From positions 2,418,001 to 2,482,000 of the forward strand of contig NZ_CP022685.1 in the NCBI RefSeq assembly GCF_002556545.1: DNA of 64,000 nucleotides, read 5' to 3'. The notes beneath the pieces were generated by a model, which searched no databases, was not told where the DNA came from, and worked only from the letters and a program-made list of their open reading frames with translations. The translations under genes were made by a program, and so were the position numbers. The first letter of the stretch is position 1, and the number at the start of each line of letters is the position of its first letter. Below are positions 52,237-61,701 of the stretch, in pieces. The stretch comes from Streptomyces formicae (GTDB lineage Bacteria; Actinomycetota; Actinomycetes; Streptomycetales; Streptomycetaceae).

Positions 52237-52872
52237 TCAGCTCTGGTTGAAGAACCCGCCCTCTGCGATGCGAGCCTTGTCCTCCGCCGTTACATCGACG
52301 TTAGCAGGCGACAACAGGAACACCTTCTGCGTCACTCGCTCAATGCTGCCATGCAGACCGAAGACCAGACCGGCGGCAAAGTCGACAAGTCGCTTCGCGT
52401 CCGTGTCGTCCATCTCCGTCAGATTCATGATCACCGGAGTGCCCTCACGGAAGTGTTCCCCGATGGTACGGGCCTCGTTGTAGGTCCGCGGGTGCAATGT
52501 GGTGATGCGGTAGGGCTCCCGCTCGGACACGACCTTGGGCATGATCACCGGTGCGTTCTTCTCCAGGCTCTGGCGTTCAGGTGTGATTGATGCCACGGGG
52601 GCGATTCGTGCCGGACGTCCCGATTCCGCGGCCAGCGAGGCGGAATGGGCGGCCGGTTCGCGCTGGGCGGGCGGCTGCACCACTCGTACCGATTCGTCCC
52701 GTTGGGACTGATGGGACTGGTGCGCCTGATGTGGCGGTTCGTGCCGCCTGCGCTCCCGCTCGGGCTCCGGCTCGGGTTCGAACTCGTCATCGGGGTCGAA
52801 CCCCGGACCGTCGTACCCATCGTCCTCCACGAGGCCGAGGTAGACCGCCATCTTGCGCATCGCGCCGGCCAT
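52237..52872 (-). CDS. sepF: Cell division protein SepF
   Basis: Membrane anchor and alternative FtsA for the FtsZ ring in Gram-positive bacteria. The 211-residue protein has an N-terminal segment '[21 protein letters not shown]' with the amphipathic membrane helix, an acidic/Gln/His-rich linker (about 25-110), and the C-terminal SepF domain starting near '[21 protein letters not shown]', with '[26 protein letters not shown]'. ATG at 52872 with GGAGGAC 7 nt upstream. Confidence 0.95.
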   Translation of the reverse strand: MAGAMRKMAVYLGLVEDDGYDGPGFDPDDEFEPEPEPERERRRHEPPHQAHQSHQSQRDESVRVVQPPAQREPAAHSASLAAESGRPARIAPVASITPERQSLEKNAPVIMPKVVSEREPYRITTLHPRTYNEARTIGEHFREGTPVIMNLTEMDDTDAKRLVDFAAGLVFGLHGSIERVTQKVFLLSPANVDVTAEDKARIAEGGFFNQS

Positions 52873-52996
52873 GCTCTGAGTCCTCCGCTCTGTGGTGGAT
52901 CGGCTGTCGTCACCAACTGCCCGCGATCCACGAGGTATCCCCGCCCAACAGCGAGAATGACCATATTTTCTGCTGTGGTCCGACTTCTTGGCGACG

Positions 52997-53716
52997 TTAC
53001 CCGAGCCCGGGTCGGACTCCGAGTACCGCCGTACCGACGCGCACATGTGTCGCCCCGGCCGCAACGGCCTGTTCGAGGTCCGCACTCATCCCTGCCGACA
53101 CCATGTTCGCAGCAGGATGAGCCGCGCGCATGAGGGTTGCGAATTCCATCAACCGCTCGAACGCCGCCTGTTGCCGTCCCGCGTACGGTCCGGTGAGCGG
53201 TGCGACGGTCATCAGACCATCGATCCGCAGCCCCGGTGCCCCGGCCACGAGATCGGCCAACTCTTCGATTCCGCCGGGTCCTACGCCCCCGCGCTCGCCC
53301 CGGCCGTTCTCCTCGGCGTCGAGCGCGACCTGGATCAGGCAGCCGAGCTCGCGCTCCGCGCGGACCGCTTCCTTCGACAAAGCTGTGACGAGCTTGGGAC
53401 GGTCCACAGACTGCACCACATCGGCATAACCGACCACGGAACGCACCTTGTTGGTCTGGAGTTGACCGACGAAGTGCCAGGTAAGGGGAAGATCGGCGCA
53501 TTCCGCGGCCTTCGGCGCCGCGTCCTGGTCGCGGTTCTCCGCGACGTGACGCACACCGAGTTCCGACAGGATCCGCACATCGCTCGCGGGGTAGGTCTTC
53601 GTGACCACGATCAGGGTCACTTCTTCCCGCTTGCGCCCGGCCGCCGCGCACGCCGCGGCGATGCGCTCCTCGACCGCCGCCAGATTGGCCGCGAGTTCAG
53701 ACTTTCGGTCCGTCAT
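52997..53716 (-). CDS. PLP homeostasis protein YggS (YlmE)
   Basis: Fold type III PLP-binding protein without known catalysis, important for vitamin B6 balance. The 239-residue protein has the PLP lysine in '[14 protein letters not shown]', then '[12 protein letters not shown]', '[15 protein letters not shown]' and the phosphate-binding '[27 protein letters not shown]'. ATG at 53716, 6 nt after pgeF. Genes of this family lie beside sepF in most Firmicutes and Actinobacteria. Confidence 0.94.
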   Translation of the reverse strand: MTDRKSELAANLAAVEERIAAACAAAGRKREEVTLIVVTKTYPASDVRILSELGVRHVAENRDQDAAPKAAECADLPLTWHFVGQLQTNKVRSVVGYADVVQSVDRPKLVTALSKEAVRAERELGCLIQVALDAEENGRGERGGVGPGGIEELADLVAGAPGLRIDGLMTVAPLTGPYAGRQQAAFERLMEFATLMRAAHPAANMVSAGMSADLEQAVAAGATHVRVGTAVLGVRPGLG

Positions 53717-53722
53717 GCCTTA

Positions 53723-54454
53723 TCAGTCCAGCCAGACATAGCCCGCGAGACGACCGGTGGTGCGGTCGCGGCGGTACGAGAAGTGGTCTCCGGATTCCAG
53801 CGTGCACACCGGCGACTGCTCCCGGTCGCGCACGCCGATCCTTTCGAGCTGCGCGTGCACGCCCGCCGTCACGTCGACCGCGGGCGTACCCCAGCTCGTT
53901 TCGGCGTACGCCGCGGGCTCGACGGCGGCCACGTCGGCGCGCATCGCGTCCGGCACTTCGTAACAGCGCCCGCAGACGGCGGGTCCCGTCCGGGCGACGA
54001 TGCGGGCCGGGTCCGCGCCGAGTTCCACCATGGCCTCGACGGCTGCGGGCACGACGCCCGCCACCATGCCGGGGCGCCCGGCGTGTGCCGCGGCCGCGAC
54101 CTTGGCGACCGGATCGGCGAGCAGGACGGGCGTGCAGTCGGCGGTGAGGACGGCGAGGGCGAGCCCCCTACGGGCGGTCACCACCGCGTCGACGGCGGGG
54201 GTTTCGGTGTCGGATCCCCAGGGCCCGTCGACCACGGCGACGTCGCGGCCGTGCACCTGGCGCATCCAGACCGTCCTGGTCGGGTCGATGCCCAGCGACT
54301 TGGCGGCAAGAGCGCGGTTGGTGAGCACGGCCTCGGCGTCGTCGCCCACCGCCCCGCCGAGATTGAGCTCCTCGTACGGAACGGCGCTCACTCCGCCCCA
54401 CCTGTCGGTGAAGGCGAAGTGCGCGCCGCTCTCGGTGCTGTGCTTGCTTATCAC
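53723..54454 (-). CDS. pgeF: Peptidoglycan editing factor PgeF (YlmD, laccase-like fold)
   Basis: Purine-nucleoside-phosphorylase/laccase-domain family; the E. coli homologue removes wrongly incorporated L-Ser from UDP-MurNAc peptides. The 243-residue protein has the metal-binding His and Cys in '[10 protein letters not shown]' and '[12 protein letters not shown]', and '[15 protein letters not shown]' with the third ligand. GTG at 54454 overlaps the ftsZ stop (GTGA), showing coupling. Confidence 0.92.
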   Translation of the reverse strand: MISKHSTESGAHFAFTDRWGGVSAVPYEELNLGGAVGDDAEAVLTNRALAAKSLGIDPTRTVWMRQVHGRDVAVVDGPWGSDTETPAVDAVVTARRGLALAVLTADCTPVLLADPVAKVAAAAHAGRPGMVAGVVPAAVEAMVELGADPARIVARTGPAVCGRCYEVPDAMRADVAAVEPAAYAETSWGTPAVDVTAGVHAQLERIGVRDREQSPVCTLESGDHFSYRRDRTTGRLAGYVWLD

Positions 54455-55671
54455 TTCAAGAAGTCCGGCACGTCCAGCTCTTCGGCCTGGCTGTCCTGGT
54501 AGGGACGGGCCGGCGGAACCTGCGGCGGCGTCGCGGGCGCGGACGGGGCCTCGCCCGCCGGGGCCGCTTCCGCGGGCTCCGGGGTCGCGGGCTCCTCGCG
54601 CGGCGTGACGCTGCCGAGGCCGCCGAAGGCCGGGCGGGAGGATTCGGCGGGCCGGGAGGCCGGTGCCGGTTCCTCGCGCTTGGCGGACGCCGAGCCAAGG
54701 ACGGTGTCCCGCTTGGACGGTGGCTGTCCGCCGTCGAAGCCGGCCGCGATGACGGTGACCCTGACCTCGTCACCCAGGGCGTCGTCGATGACGGCACCGA
54801 AGATGATGTTGGCCTCGGGGTGTGCGGCCTCGCTGACCAGCTGGGCCGCCTCGTTGATCTCGAACAGACCGAGGTCGGAGCCGCCGGAGATGGAGAGCAG
54901 CACGCCGCGCGCTCCGTCGATGGACGCTTCGAGGAGCGGCGAGGAGATCGCCATCTCCGCGGCGGCCACCGCGCGGTCGTCGCCGCGGGCCGAGCCGATG
55001 CCCATGAGCGCCGAACCGGCCTCGGACATGACCGACTTGACGTCGGCGAAGTCGAGGTTGATCAGGCCGGGCGTGGTGATGAGGTCGGTGATGCCCTGCA
55101 CACCGGAGAGCAGGACCTGGTCCGCCGACTTGAAGGCGTCGAGGACGGATACCTGGCGGTCCGAGATGGACAGGAGCCGGTCGTTGGGGATGACGATGAG
55201 GGTGTCGACCTCTTCGCGCAGCTCCGCGATGCCGTCCTCGGCCTGGTTGGCGCGGCGCCGGCCCTCGAAGGTGAACGGCCGGGTGACCACACCGATGGTG
55301 AGGGCGCCCAGCGAGCGCGCGATGTTGGCGACGACGGGGGCGCCGCCCGTGCCGGTGCCGCCGCCTTCGCCGGCGGTGACGAAGACCATGTCGGCCCCCT
55401 TGAGGACCTCCTCGATCTCCTCGCGGTGGTCCTCTGCGGCCTTGCGGCCGACGGCCGGGTTGGCGCCGGCGCCGAGGCCGCGGGTGAGTTCACGGCCGAC
55501 GTCGAGCTTGACGTCGGCGTCGCTCATCAACAGGGCTTGCGCGTCGGTGTTGATGGCGATGAACTCGACGCCCTTGAGACCGACCTCGATCATCCGGTTG
55601 ATGGCATTGACACCACCGCCGCCGACACCGATGACTTTGATGACTGCGAGGTAGTTCTGCGGTGCTGCCAC
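54451..55671 (-). CDS. ftsZ: Cell division GTPase FtsZ
   Basis: Tubulin homologue that polymerises into the Z-ring or, in sporulating hyphae, ladders of rings. The 406-residue protein has '[19 protein letters not shown]', the GTP signature '[15 protein letters not shown]', the T7 catalytic loop '[14 protein letters not shown]', an Ala/Pro-rich linker (about 320-395), and the C-terminal partner-binding peptide 'LDVPDFLK'. GTG at 55671. A 275-bp upstream gap carries its own promoters. Confidence 0.98.
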   Translation of the reverse strand: MAAPQNYLAVIKVIGVGGGGVNAINRMIEVGLKGVEFIAINTDAQALLMSDADVKLDVGRELTRGLGAGANPAVGRKAAEDHREEIEEVLKGADMVFVTAGEGGGTGTGGAPVVANIARSLGALTIGVVTRPFTFEGRRRANQAEDGIAELREEVDTLIVIPNDRLLSISDRQVSVLDAFKSADQVLLSGVQGITDLITTPGLINLDFADVKSVMSEAGSALMGIGSARGDDRAVAAAEMAISSPLLEASIDGARGVLLSISGGSDLGLFEINEAAQLVSEAAHPEANIIFGAVIDDALGDEVRVTVIAAGFDGGQPPSKRDTVLGSASAKREEPAPASRPAESSRPAFGGLGSVTPREEPATPEPAEAAPAGEAPSAPATPPQVPPARPYQDSQAEELDVPDFLK

Positions 55672-55946
55672 GTCGAAGGCCTCTCGCCTCGAGTTACGTG
55701 TCGCCGTTTCGCATCGATGCGAGGCGGCGACTGATGCCGAATGGGACGGTCCGAACGCCGACCCGAACCCTAACGCTGAAGTTTAGGGTTACCAGTGTGT
55801 CTGTTCCCTGGACTCTTCCGAACAGGACACTAAGTCGACAAGTGGCGCACGTTCAACGAACACGCCGAACCTCCCGTTTTTCTTTTCACCCTATGTGATC
55901 AGCCATAGCGATGCCGAACCAGGGTGCTGGCCTGCGGTGATGCACG
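55672..55946 (-). promoter_or_regulatory. ftsZ promoter region
   Basis: Gap between ftsQ and ftsZ. It holds a perfect inverted repeat AACCCTAA / TTAGGGTT (55766-55773, 55783-55790) and three GACAC words (minus strand at 55702-55698 and 55801-55797; plus strand at 55826-55830). GACAC is the published WhiA recognition core and ftsZ is a known WhiA target in Streptomyces. Candidate -10s on the minus strand include TAAACT within the repeat and TAGGGT near 55895. S. coelicolor ftsZ is known to have several promoters, one developmental. Confidence 0.6.
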
Positions 55947-56738
55947 TCAACTCCCCGACGAGGCCGGGGCGGTGGGGACGCTCACGTCGAAGTGCCGTGC
56001 CTTGGGCGTCGTTTTCATCAGGGCGAGGAGAGCGGAGGCTTTCGCCCGCCCCTTCTCGCCACTGCCCCACGCGACGTCACGCCCGCCGCTCAACTCCAGC
56101 GAGATGGAGTCGTACGAACGGACCTTGACGTTCCGAGTGTCCTTGGCCACCGCTTCGGGCAGGTCACCGGCGACCCGCACGGCCTCGCGCAGCAGCCGGT
56201 CGGGGCCGAACCTGCGCAGGCTGGCCGCGCCGTTCTCGTGATCCGGCGTCAATTCGAGATGCGGTACGCCCTTCGGCGCGCGCTCGACCGTGTCGAATCG
56301 CACTCCCTTGGCGTCCACTTCGACGAACTTTCCGCCCTTTTCGATGAGGAGAACCGGCTTACGTTCCGTCACTTTGAGGCCGATTCCGTGCGGCCAGGAC
56401 CGCACGACGTCAACCGAGTCAATTCGGGGCAATTTCGAGCGCAGCCGGCCCTCAAGGGCGTCCGTATCGACCGAAATCAGTGGGTCCCCCACGGGGGCGT
56501 CCGCCGCCTCGCGGACCTCTTCCGGGGTCAGCACCCGGGTGCCGGAGATGGTCACGCGCTCCAGACGCAGCCACTGGGAGCCGTACAGCACCCAGACGCC
56601 GCCCCCGGTGAGGAGGAGGGCGAGCACCAGGGCCACGATCAGGAGGCGCGTGCGCGGCACGCGCATCCTCCGGACGCGCGGCGGGCGGGGCGGGCCGGAC
56701 TTCTTCTGCTGCCGTTCGGCGGTGGTCGGTCCGGCCAC
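55947..56738 (-). CDS. ftsQ: Cell division protein FtsQ (DivIB)
   Basis: Bitopic divisome protein. The 263-residue protein has a basic, cytoplasmic N-terminus (about 1-33), one membrane helix ('LLIVALVLALLLTGGGVWVLY'-like, about 33-52), a POTRA domain beginning 'LERVTISGTRVLTPEEVREAADA', and a beta domain. GTG at 56738 (VAGPTTAERQQ) has GGGG 4-7 nt upstream and fits the known Streptomyces length; GTG at 56756, overlapping the murG stop, is the alternative. Confidence 0.93.
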   Translation of the reverse strand: MAGPTTAERQQKKSGPPRPPRVRRMRVPRTRLLIVALVLALLLTGGGVWVLYGSQWLRLERVTISGTRVLTPEEVREAADAPVGDPLISVDTDALEGRLRSKLPRIDSVDVVRSWPHGIGLKVTERKPVLLIEKGGKFVEVDAKGVRFDTVERAPKGVPHLELTPDHENGAASLRRFGPDRLLREAVRVAGDLPEAVAKDTRNVKVRSYDSISLELSGGRDVAWGSGEKGRAKASALLALMKTTPKARHFDVSVPTAPASSGS

Positions 56739-56752
56739 GGTCCCCTGCCTTC

Positions 56753-57847
56753 TCACGCGTTACGGCGTGACGCAATCGCCTCGTACACCATGCCGACGAG
56801 CAGCTCGTCGGCGTCCCTGCGGCCGAACTCCGAGGCGGCGCGGGACATCTCGTACAGCCGATGCGGATCGGCGAGCACGGGCAGGACGTTGCCCTGGACC
56901 CATTCGGGCGTCAGTTCCGCGTCGTCGACCAGCAGTCCGCCGCCCGCCTTGACCACCGGCTGGGCGTTGAGCCGCTGTTCGCCGTTGCCGATCGGCAGCG
57001 GGACGTAGGCGGCGGGGAGCCCGACGGCGGAGAGTTCGGCCACGGTCATCGCGCCCGCGCGGCAGAGCATCATGTCGGCAGCGGCGTACGCGAGGTCCAT
57101 CCGGTCCACGTACGGTACCGGGATGTAAGGGGGCATCCCCGGCATCTGCTGCACCTGCGGCAATTCGTTCTTCGGACCGACCGCGTGCAGGATCTGGATG
57201 CCCGCGCGCTGGAGCACGGGAGCGACCTGCTGGACGACCTCGTTGAGCCGCCGCGCGCCCTGCGAACCGCCGGAGACGAGCAGGGTCGGCAGGTTGGGGT
57301 CGAGGCCGAAGGCGGCGCGCGCCTCCGGGCGGACCCTGGCCCGGTCGAGGGTGGCGATGGTGTGCCGCAACGGGATGCCGATGTAGCGGGAGTTGCGCAG
57401 CTTGCTGTCGGGGGTGGCGACGGCCACCCCGGACGCGTACCGCGAACCGATCTTGTTGGCGAGCCCGGGGCGCGCGTTGGCCTCGTGCACGACGATCGGC
57501 GTCCCGGTCCGCTTGGCGGCCAGGTAGCCGGGCAGCGCGACGTAGCCGCCGAAGCCGACCACGCAGTCCGCCTTGGTGCGCTCCAGGATCTGCTCGGCCG
57601 CCTTGATGGTGCCGCGCAGCCGTCCCGGGACGGTGATCAGCTCAGGGGTGGGCTTACGCGGCAGGGGTACGGCCGGGATCAGCGCGAGTTCGTAGCCCCG
57701 CTCGGGTACGAGCCGGGTCTCGAGTCCACGCTCCGTGCCCAGGGCCGTGATGCCCACGGTCGGGTCCTGCCTCCGCAGGGCGTCCGCGAGGGCGAGCGCG
57801 GGCTCGATGTGGCCGGCGGTCCCCCCACCGGCGAGTACGACATGCAC
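56753..57847 (-). CDS. murG: UDP-GlcNAc: lipid I GlcNAc transferase MurG
   Basis: Adds GlcNAc to lipid I to make lipid II on the inner membrane face. The 364-residue GT-B enzyme has the N-terminal G-loop 'VVLAGGGTAGHIEPALALAD', 'VVGFGGYVALPGYLAA', 'VHEANARPGLANK' and the donor-site motifs 'LLVSGGSQGARRLNEVV' and 'LCRAGAMTVAELSAVGLPA'. GTG at 57847, 6 nt after the ftsW stop. Confidence 0.97.
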   Translation of the reverse strand: MHVVLAGGGTAGHIEPALALADALRRQDPTVGITALGTERGLETRLVPERGYELALIPAVPLPRKPTPELITVPGRLRGTIKAAEQILERTKADCVVGFGGYVALPGYLAAKRTGTPIVVHEANARPGLANKIGSRYASGVAVATPDSKLRNSRYIGIPLRHTIATLDRARVRPEARAAFGLDPNLPTLLVSGGSQGARRLNEVVQQVAPVLQRAGIQILHAVGPKNELPQVQQMPGMPPYIPVPYVDRMDLAYAAADMMLCRAGAMTVAELSAVGLPAAYVPLPIGNGEQRLNAQPVVKAGGGLLVDDAELTPEWVQGNVLPVLADPHRLYEMSRAASEFGRRDADELLVGMVYEAIASRRNA

Positions 57848-57853
57848 CGAAAT

Positions 57854-59164
57854 TCACCGCTCTCCGGACGAACGCGCCTTGACGCGCCGTCGCATCGTGT
57901 TCCATCTCACCCGAGGTTGCCGCATGGCAAGGGCCGCCTTCGCTGCGGGGTCCGATCGCGCGAAAGCGATGAGGAGCCCGACGGCGAACATGGTCGGCAG
58001 CAGGGCCGAACCCCCGTAGGAGAACAGCGGGAGCGGGACACCGGCGATCGGCAGCAGACCGAGCACCGCACCGACGTTGATCACGGCCTGGGCCGTGATC
58101 CAGGTGGTCACGCCTCCCGCGGCATACCTCACGAAGGGGTCCTCCGTGCGTCCGGCCACGCGGATACCCGCATAGCCTAGAGCCGCGAACAGGGCGAGCA
58201 CCGACAGTGTCCCCGCCAGGCCGAGTTCCTCCCCGGTGATGGCGAAGATGAAGTCGGTGTGCGGTTCCGGCAGTTGACCCCATTTTTCCACACTCGCGCC
58301 GAGTCCGGAACCGAAGAATCCGCCGGAGGCCAGGGCGTAGATGCCGTGCACGGCCTGCCAGCACTGGTCGCCGGGGCCCGGCTCCGTGGCGCCGATGCAG
58401 GCGAGCCTGGCCATGCGGTTGGGGCTCGTCTTGATGAGGATCACACCGAGCAGACCCGCGATGCCGAGCACGCCGGCGAACAGCCGTGTGGGCGCGCCCG
58501 CCAGCCAGAGCAGGCCGAAGAGGATCGCCGTGAGGATGATCGCCGTACCCATGTCGCCGCCGAGCATGATGAGCCCGAGCAGCATGAAGGCGACGGGGAC
58601 GAGCGGCACCAGCATGTGTTTCCACTGGGTCAACAGGCGCTTGTCGTGTTTACGCGCGAGCAGGTCCGCGCCCCACAGGACGAGGGCGAGCTTGCCGAAC
58701 TCACTGGGCTGGAGCTGGAAGGGCCCGCCCAGGTAGATCCAGTTCTGGTTGCCGTTGACGCTGCGCCCTATCCCCGGGATCTGCACGAGGACCATCAGGA
58801 AGACGGTGACCGCGAGCATCGGATAGGCGAGCGCCCGGTGCAGCTTGATGGGCATCCGCATCGCGGCGAGCAGCAGGATCGCGCCGAGCACGGCGGCGAC
58901 GAACTGCTTGCGGAAGAAGTACGACGCGGGCAGGTTCAGCTGCAGCGCCTGGATCATCGAGGCCGAGTAGACCATCACCAGGCCGAGCACGGTGATCAGC
59001 AGGCTGCTGCCCAGGATGAGGTAGTACGCCGTCAGCGGCCGGTCCCAGGCCTTGCGGACCCGGTCGTAGAGCCGCCGGGGCCCCCGGTCGCCCGGAGGGT
59101 GGGAGGCTCCTCTGGCGCGTACCGGAGCCGGTCGTTTGGCGACCCGCACGGAAGACCTGGCCAC
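57854..59164 (-). CDS. ftsW: Divisome lipid II polymerase FtsW
   Basis: SEDS-family peptidoglycan glycosyltransferase acting at the septum with a class B PBP. The 436-residue protein has an Arg-rich cytoplasmic head (about 1-42) and ten membrane helices. Family signatures are 'VYSASMIQALQL', 'NQNWIYLGGPFQLQPSEFGKLAL', 'AITGEELGLAG' and 'GLLPIAGVPLPLFSYGGSALL'. GTG at 59164. It is separated from murD by 48 bp that include a small hairpin. Confidence 0.96.
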   Translation of the reverse strand: MARSSVRVAKRPAPVRARGASHPPGDRGPRRLYDRVRKAWDRPLTAYYLILGSSLLITVLGLVMVYSASMIQALQLNLPASYFFRKQFVAAVLGAILLLAAMRMPIKLHRALAYPMLAVTVFLMVLVQIPGIGRSVNGNQNWIYLGGPFQLQPSEFGKLALVLWGADLLARKHDKRLLTQWKHMLVPLVPVAFMLLGLIMLGGDMGTAIILTAILFGLLWLAGAPTRLFAGVLGIAGLLGVILIKTSPNRMARLACIGATEPGPGDQCWQAVHGIYALASGGFFGSGLGASVEKWGQLPEPHTDFIFAITGEELGLAGTLSVLALFAALGYAGIRVAGRTEDPFVRYAAGGVTTWITAQAVINVGAVLGLLPIAGVPLPLFSYGGSALLPTMFAVGLLIAFARSDPAAKAALAMRQPRVRWNTMRRRVKARSSGER

Positions 59165-59183
59165 GTTCCCCTCCCAAGGGTGT

Positions 59184-59201
59184 GCCCGGCGCCCGCCGGG
59201 C
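59184..59201 (-). terminator. Small hairpin between murD and ftsW
   Basis: GCCCGGCG-CC-CGCCGGGC, 8-bp stem with a 2-nt loop. It may attenuate or stabilise the dcw transcript; too weak to call a full terminator. Confidence 0.3.
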
Positions 59202-59212
59202 AGAAAGCCCGG

Positions 59213-60634
59213 TCAGGCGCTCGTGGAGCCGAGTTCGCGGACGGCGTCCGCGAACGCTTCACCACGCTTGTTGTAGTTGGTGAACATGTCCATGGAGGCG
59301 CAGGCCGGGGCCATCAGAACGGTGTCCCCCGGCCGGGCCAGCTCTGCCGCCCGGCGCACCGCCTCGGACATCGCACCAGTGTCGGTGCGGTCGAGGTCGA
59401 CGACCGGGACCTCGGGCGCGTGTCGCGCGAGGGCTTCCCTGATCAGCTCGCGGTCGGCACCGATCAGGACGACGCCGCGCAGCCGCTCGGCGGACTTGGT
59501 GACGAGCTCGTCGAAGGTGGCGCCCTTGGCGAGCCCGCCCGCGATCCAGACGATCGACTCGTAGGCCGCCAACGAGGCTTCCGCGGCGTGGGTGTTGGTC
59601 GCCTTGGAGTCGTCGACGTAGGCGACACCGGCCACGTCGGCGACGTGCTCGATGCGGTGCGCGTCGGGACGGAAGGCGCGCAGCCCGTCGCGTACGGCCG
59701 TGGCCTGCACGCCGAAGGCGCGCGCGAGGGCGGCGGCGGCCAGCGCGTTGGCGATGTTGTGCGGCGCGGGCGGCTGGACGTCGGAGATCTCGGCGAGCTC
59801 CTGGGCCTGCTTCTGGCGGTCCGGCACGAAGGCACGGTCGACCAGGATGCCGTCCACGACCCCCAGTTGCGAGGGCGCGGGCGCGTTCAGCGTGAAACCG
59901 ATGGCGCGGCAGCCCTCTTCGACGTCGGCCTCGCGGACCAGGTCCTCGGTGACCTTGTCGGCCACGTTGTAGACGCAGGCGATCTGGTTGCCCTCGTAGA
60001 CGCGGCCCTTGTCGGCGGCGTACGCCTCCATGGAGCCGTGCCAGTCGAGGTGGTCGGGCGCCAGGTTCAGGACGGCCGCGGAGTGGGCGCGCAGCGAGGG
60101 CGCCCAGTGCAGCTGGTACGAGGAGAGCTCGACGGCGAGGACGTCGTAGGGCTCTTCGGAGAGGACGACGTCGACGATCGGCGTACCGATGTTGCCGACG
60201 GCGGCCGTCCGCAGGCCCGCGGCTTCGAGGATCGAGGCGAGCATCCGCGTCGTGGTGGTCTTGCCGTTGGTGCCCGTGACGGCGAGCCAGGGGGCCGCGT
60301 CGGGGCCGCGCAGGCGCCAGGCGATCTCGACGTCGCCGACCACGTCCACGCCCGCCGCGGCGGCCGCCGCGAAGAGCGGTGACGACGGCTTCCAGCCGGG
60401 TGAGGTGACCACCAGGTCGGTGCCCTCGGGAAGCGTGTCCGCGTCCCCCAGGCGTACGGAAACGCCCTCGCTCTCAAGAGAGGCGGCGCGTTCTTGATGC
60501 GCCTCTCCGGAGCCGCCGTCCACGACGGTCACCGACGCGCCGAGGCCGGCCAGGGCGCGGGCGGCGCTGATGCCGCTCACACCGAGACCGGCGACGGTGA
60601 CGTTCTTGCCCTGCCACTCGGACCCAGTGGTCAC
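59213..60634 (-). CDS. murD: UDP-MurNAc-L-alanine:D-glutamate ligase
   Basis: ATP-dependent addition of D-Glu to UDP-MurNAc-L-Ala. The 473-residue protein has the N-terminal UDP-binding fold 'VTVAGLGVSGISAARALAGLGA', the ATP loop 'AVTGTNGKTTTTRML', 'NIGTPIVDV', 'NLAPDHLDWHGSMEAY' and 'VAYVDDSKATNTHAA'. GTG at 60634 overlaps the mraY stop (GTGA); ATG at 60649 is the alternative. Confidence 0.96.
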   Translation of the reverse strand: MTTGSEWQGKNVTVAGLGVSGISAARALAGLGASVTVVDGGSGEAHQERAASLESEGVSVRLGDADTLPEGTDLVVTSPGWKPSSPLFAAAAAAGVDVVGDVEIAWRLRGPDAAPWLAVTGTNGKTTTTRMLASILEAAGLRTAAVGNIGTPIVDVVLSEEPYDVLAVELSSYQLHWAPSLRAHSAAVLNLAPDHLDWHGSMEAYAADKGRVYEGNQIACVYNVADKVTEDLVREADVEEGCRAIGFTLNAPAPSQLGVVDGILVDRAFVPDRQKQAQELAEISDVQPPAPHNIANALAAAALARAFGVQATAVRDGLRAFRPDAHRIEHVADVAGVAYVDDSKATNTHAAEASLAAYESIVWIAGGLAKGATFDELVTKSAERLRGVVLIGADRELIREALARHAPEVPVVDLDRTDTGAMSEAVRRAAELARPGDTVLMAPACASMDMFTNYNKRGEAFADAVRELGSTSA

Positions 60635-61701
60635 TTTTCGGCTGCCCATCCCGCGTAGAAGAGTCCCAGGCCGACGATCACGCACATGCCCTGGATGATC
60701 CAGAAGCGGACCACCACAAGGACTTCGGACCACCCCTTCAGTTCGAAGTGGTGCTGGAGTGGCGCCATGCGGAAGACGCGCTTCCCGGTGAGGCGGAACG
60801 AGCCGACCTGGATGACCACCGACATGGTGATCAGGACGAAGAGGCCGCCGAGCAGCGCGAGGAGCAGCTCGGTGCGGGAGCAGATCGCGAGACCCGCGAG
60901 CGCGCCGCCCAGGGCGAGCGAACCGGTGTCGCCCATGAAGATCTTGGCGGGCGAGGTGTTCCACCACAGGAAGCCGAAGCAGGCGCCCATGAGCGCGGAG
61001 GCCACGACCGCGAGGTCGAGCGGGTCTCTGACCTCGAAGCAGGCCTGCGGGTTCGTCAGCGTGTTCGCGTTGGCGCAGGACTCCTGGTACTGCCAGACAC
61101 CGATGAAGGTGTAGGCGCCGAAGACCATCACGGAGGCGCCGGTGGCGAGTCCGTCGAGGCCGTCGGTGAGGTTCACGCCGTTCGACATCGCGAGGATCAT
61201 GAACAGCGCCCAGACCACGAACAGGACCGGGCCGATCGACCAGCCGAAGTCCGTGACGAACGACAGCTTGGTGGAGGCCGGGGTCTGGTTGCGGTTGTCC
61301 GGCCAGTTCAGCGCGAGCACGGCGAAGCCGATGCCGACGATCAGCTGGCCCGCCATCTTCGCCTTGGCGCGCAGACCGAGCGAGCGCTGCTTGACGATCT
61401 TGATGTAGTCGTCGAGGAAGCCGACGAGGCCCATGCCCGCCATCAGGAAGAGCACCAGGAGGCCGGAGAGCGTGGTCTCCGTGCCGGTGATGACCTTCGT
61501 GAGGAAGTACGCGATGAGCGTGGCGAGGATGAAGGCGATGCCACCCATGGTCGGCGTACCGCGCTTGCTGTGGTGCTCGCGCGGGCCGTCGTCCCGGATG
61601 AACTGGCCATAGCCCTTGCGGGCCAGGAGCTTGATCAGCAGCGGAGTGCCGACCAGGGTCAGGAAGAGCCCGATCACACCCGCGAAGAGGATCTGCCTCA
61701 T
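60631..61701 (-). CDS. mraY: Phospho-MurNAc-pentapeptide translocase MraY
   Basis: Transfers phospho-MurNAc-pentapeptide to undecaprenyl phosphate, giving lipid I. The 356-residue protein has ten membrane helices. Active-site motifs are 'GFLDDYIKIVKQRS', 'NLTDGLDGLATG' and 'FMGDTGSLALGGALA', with 'PLQHHFELKGWSE' near the C-terminus. ATG at 61701 overlaps the murF stop by ATGA. Confidence 0.97.
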   Translation of the reverse strand: MRQILFAGVIGLFLTLVGTPLLIKLLARKGYGQFIRDDGPREHHSKRGTPTMGGIAFILATLIAYFLTKVITGTETTLSGLLVLFLMAGMGLVGFLDDYIKIVKQRSLGLRAKAKMAGQLIVGIGFAVLALNWPDNRNQTPASTKLSFVTDFGWSIGPVLFVVWALFMILAMSNGVNLTDGLDGLATGASVMVFGAYTFIGVWQYQESCANANTLTNPQACFEVRDPLDLAVVASALMGACFGFLWWNTSPAKIFMGDTGSLALGGALAGLAICSRTELLLALLGGLFVLITMSVVIQVGSFRLTGKRVFRMAPLQHHFELKGWSEVLVVVRFWIIQGMCVIVGLGLFYAGWAAEK

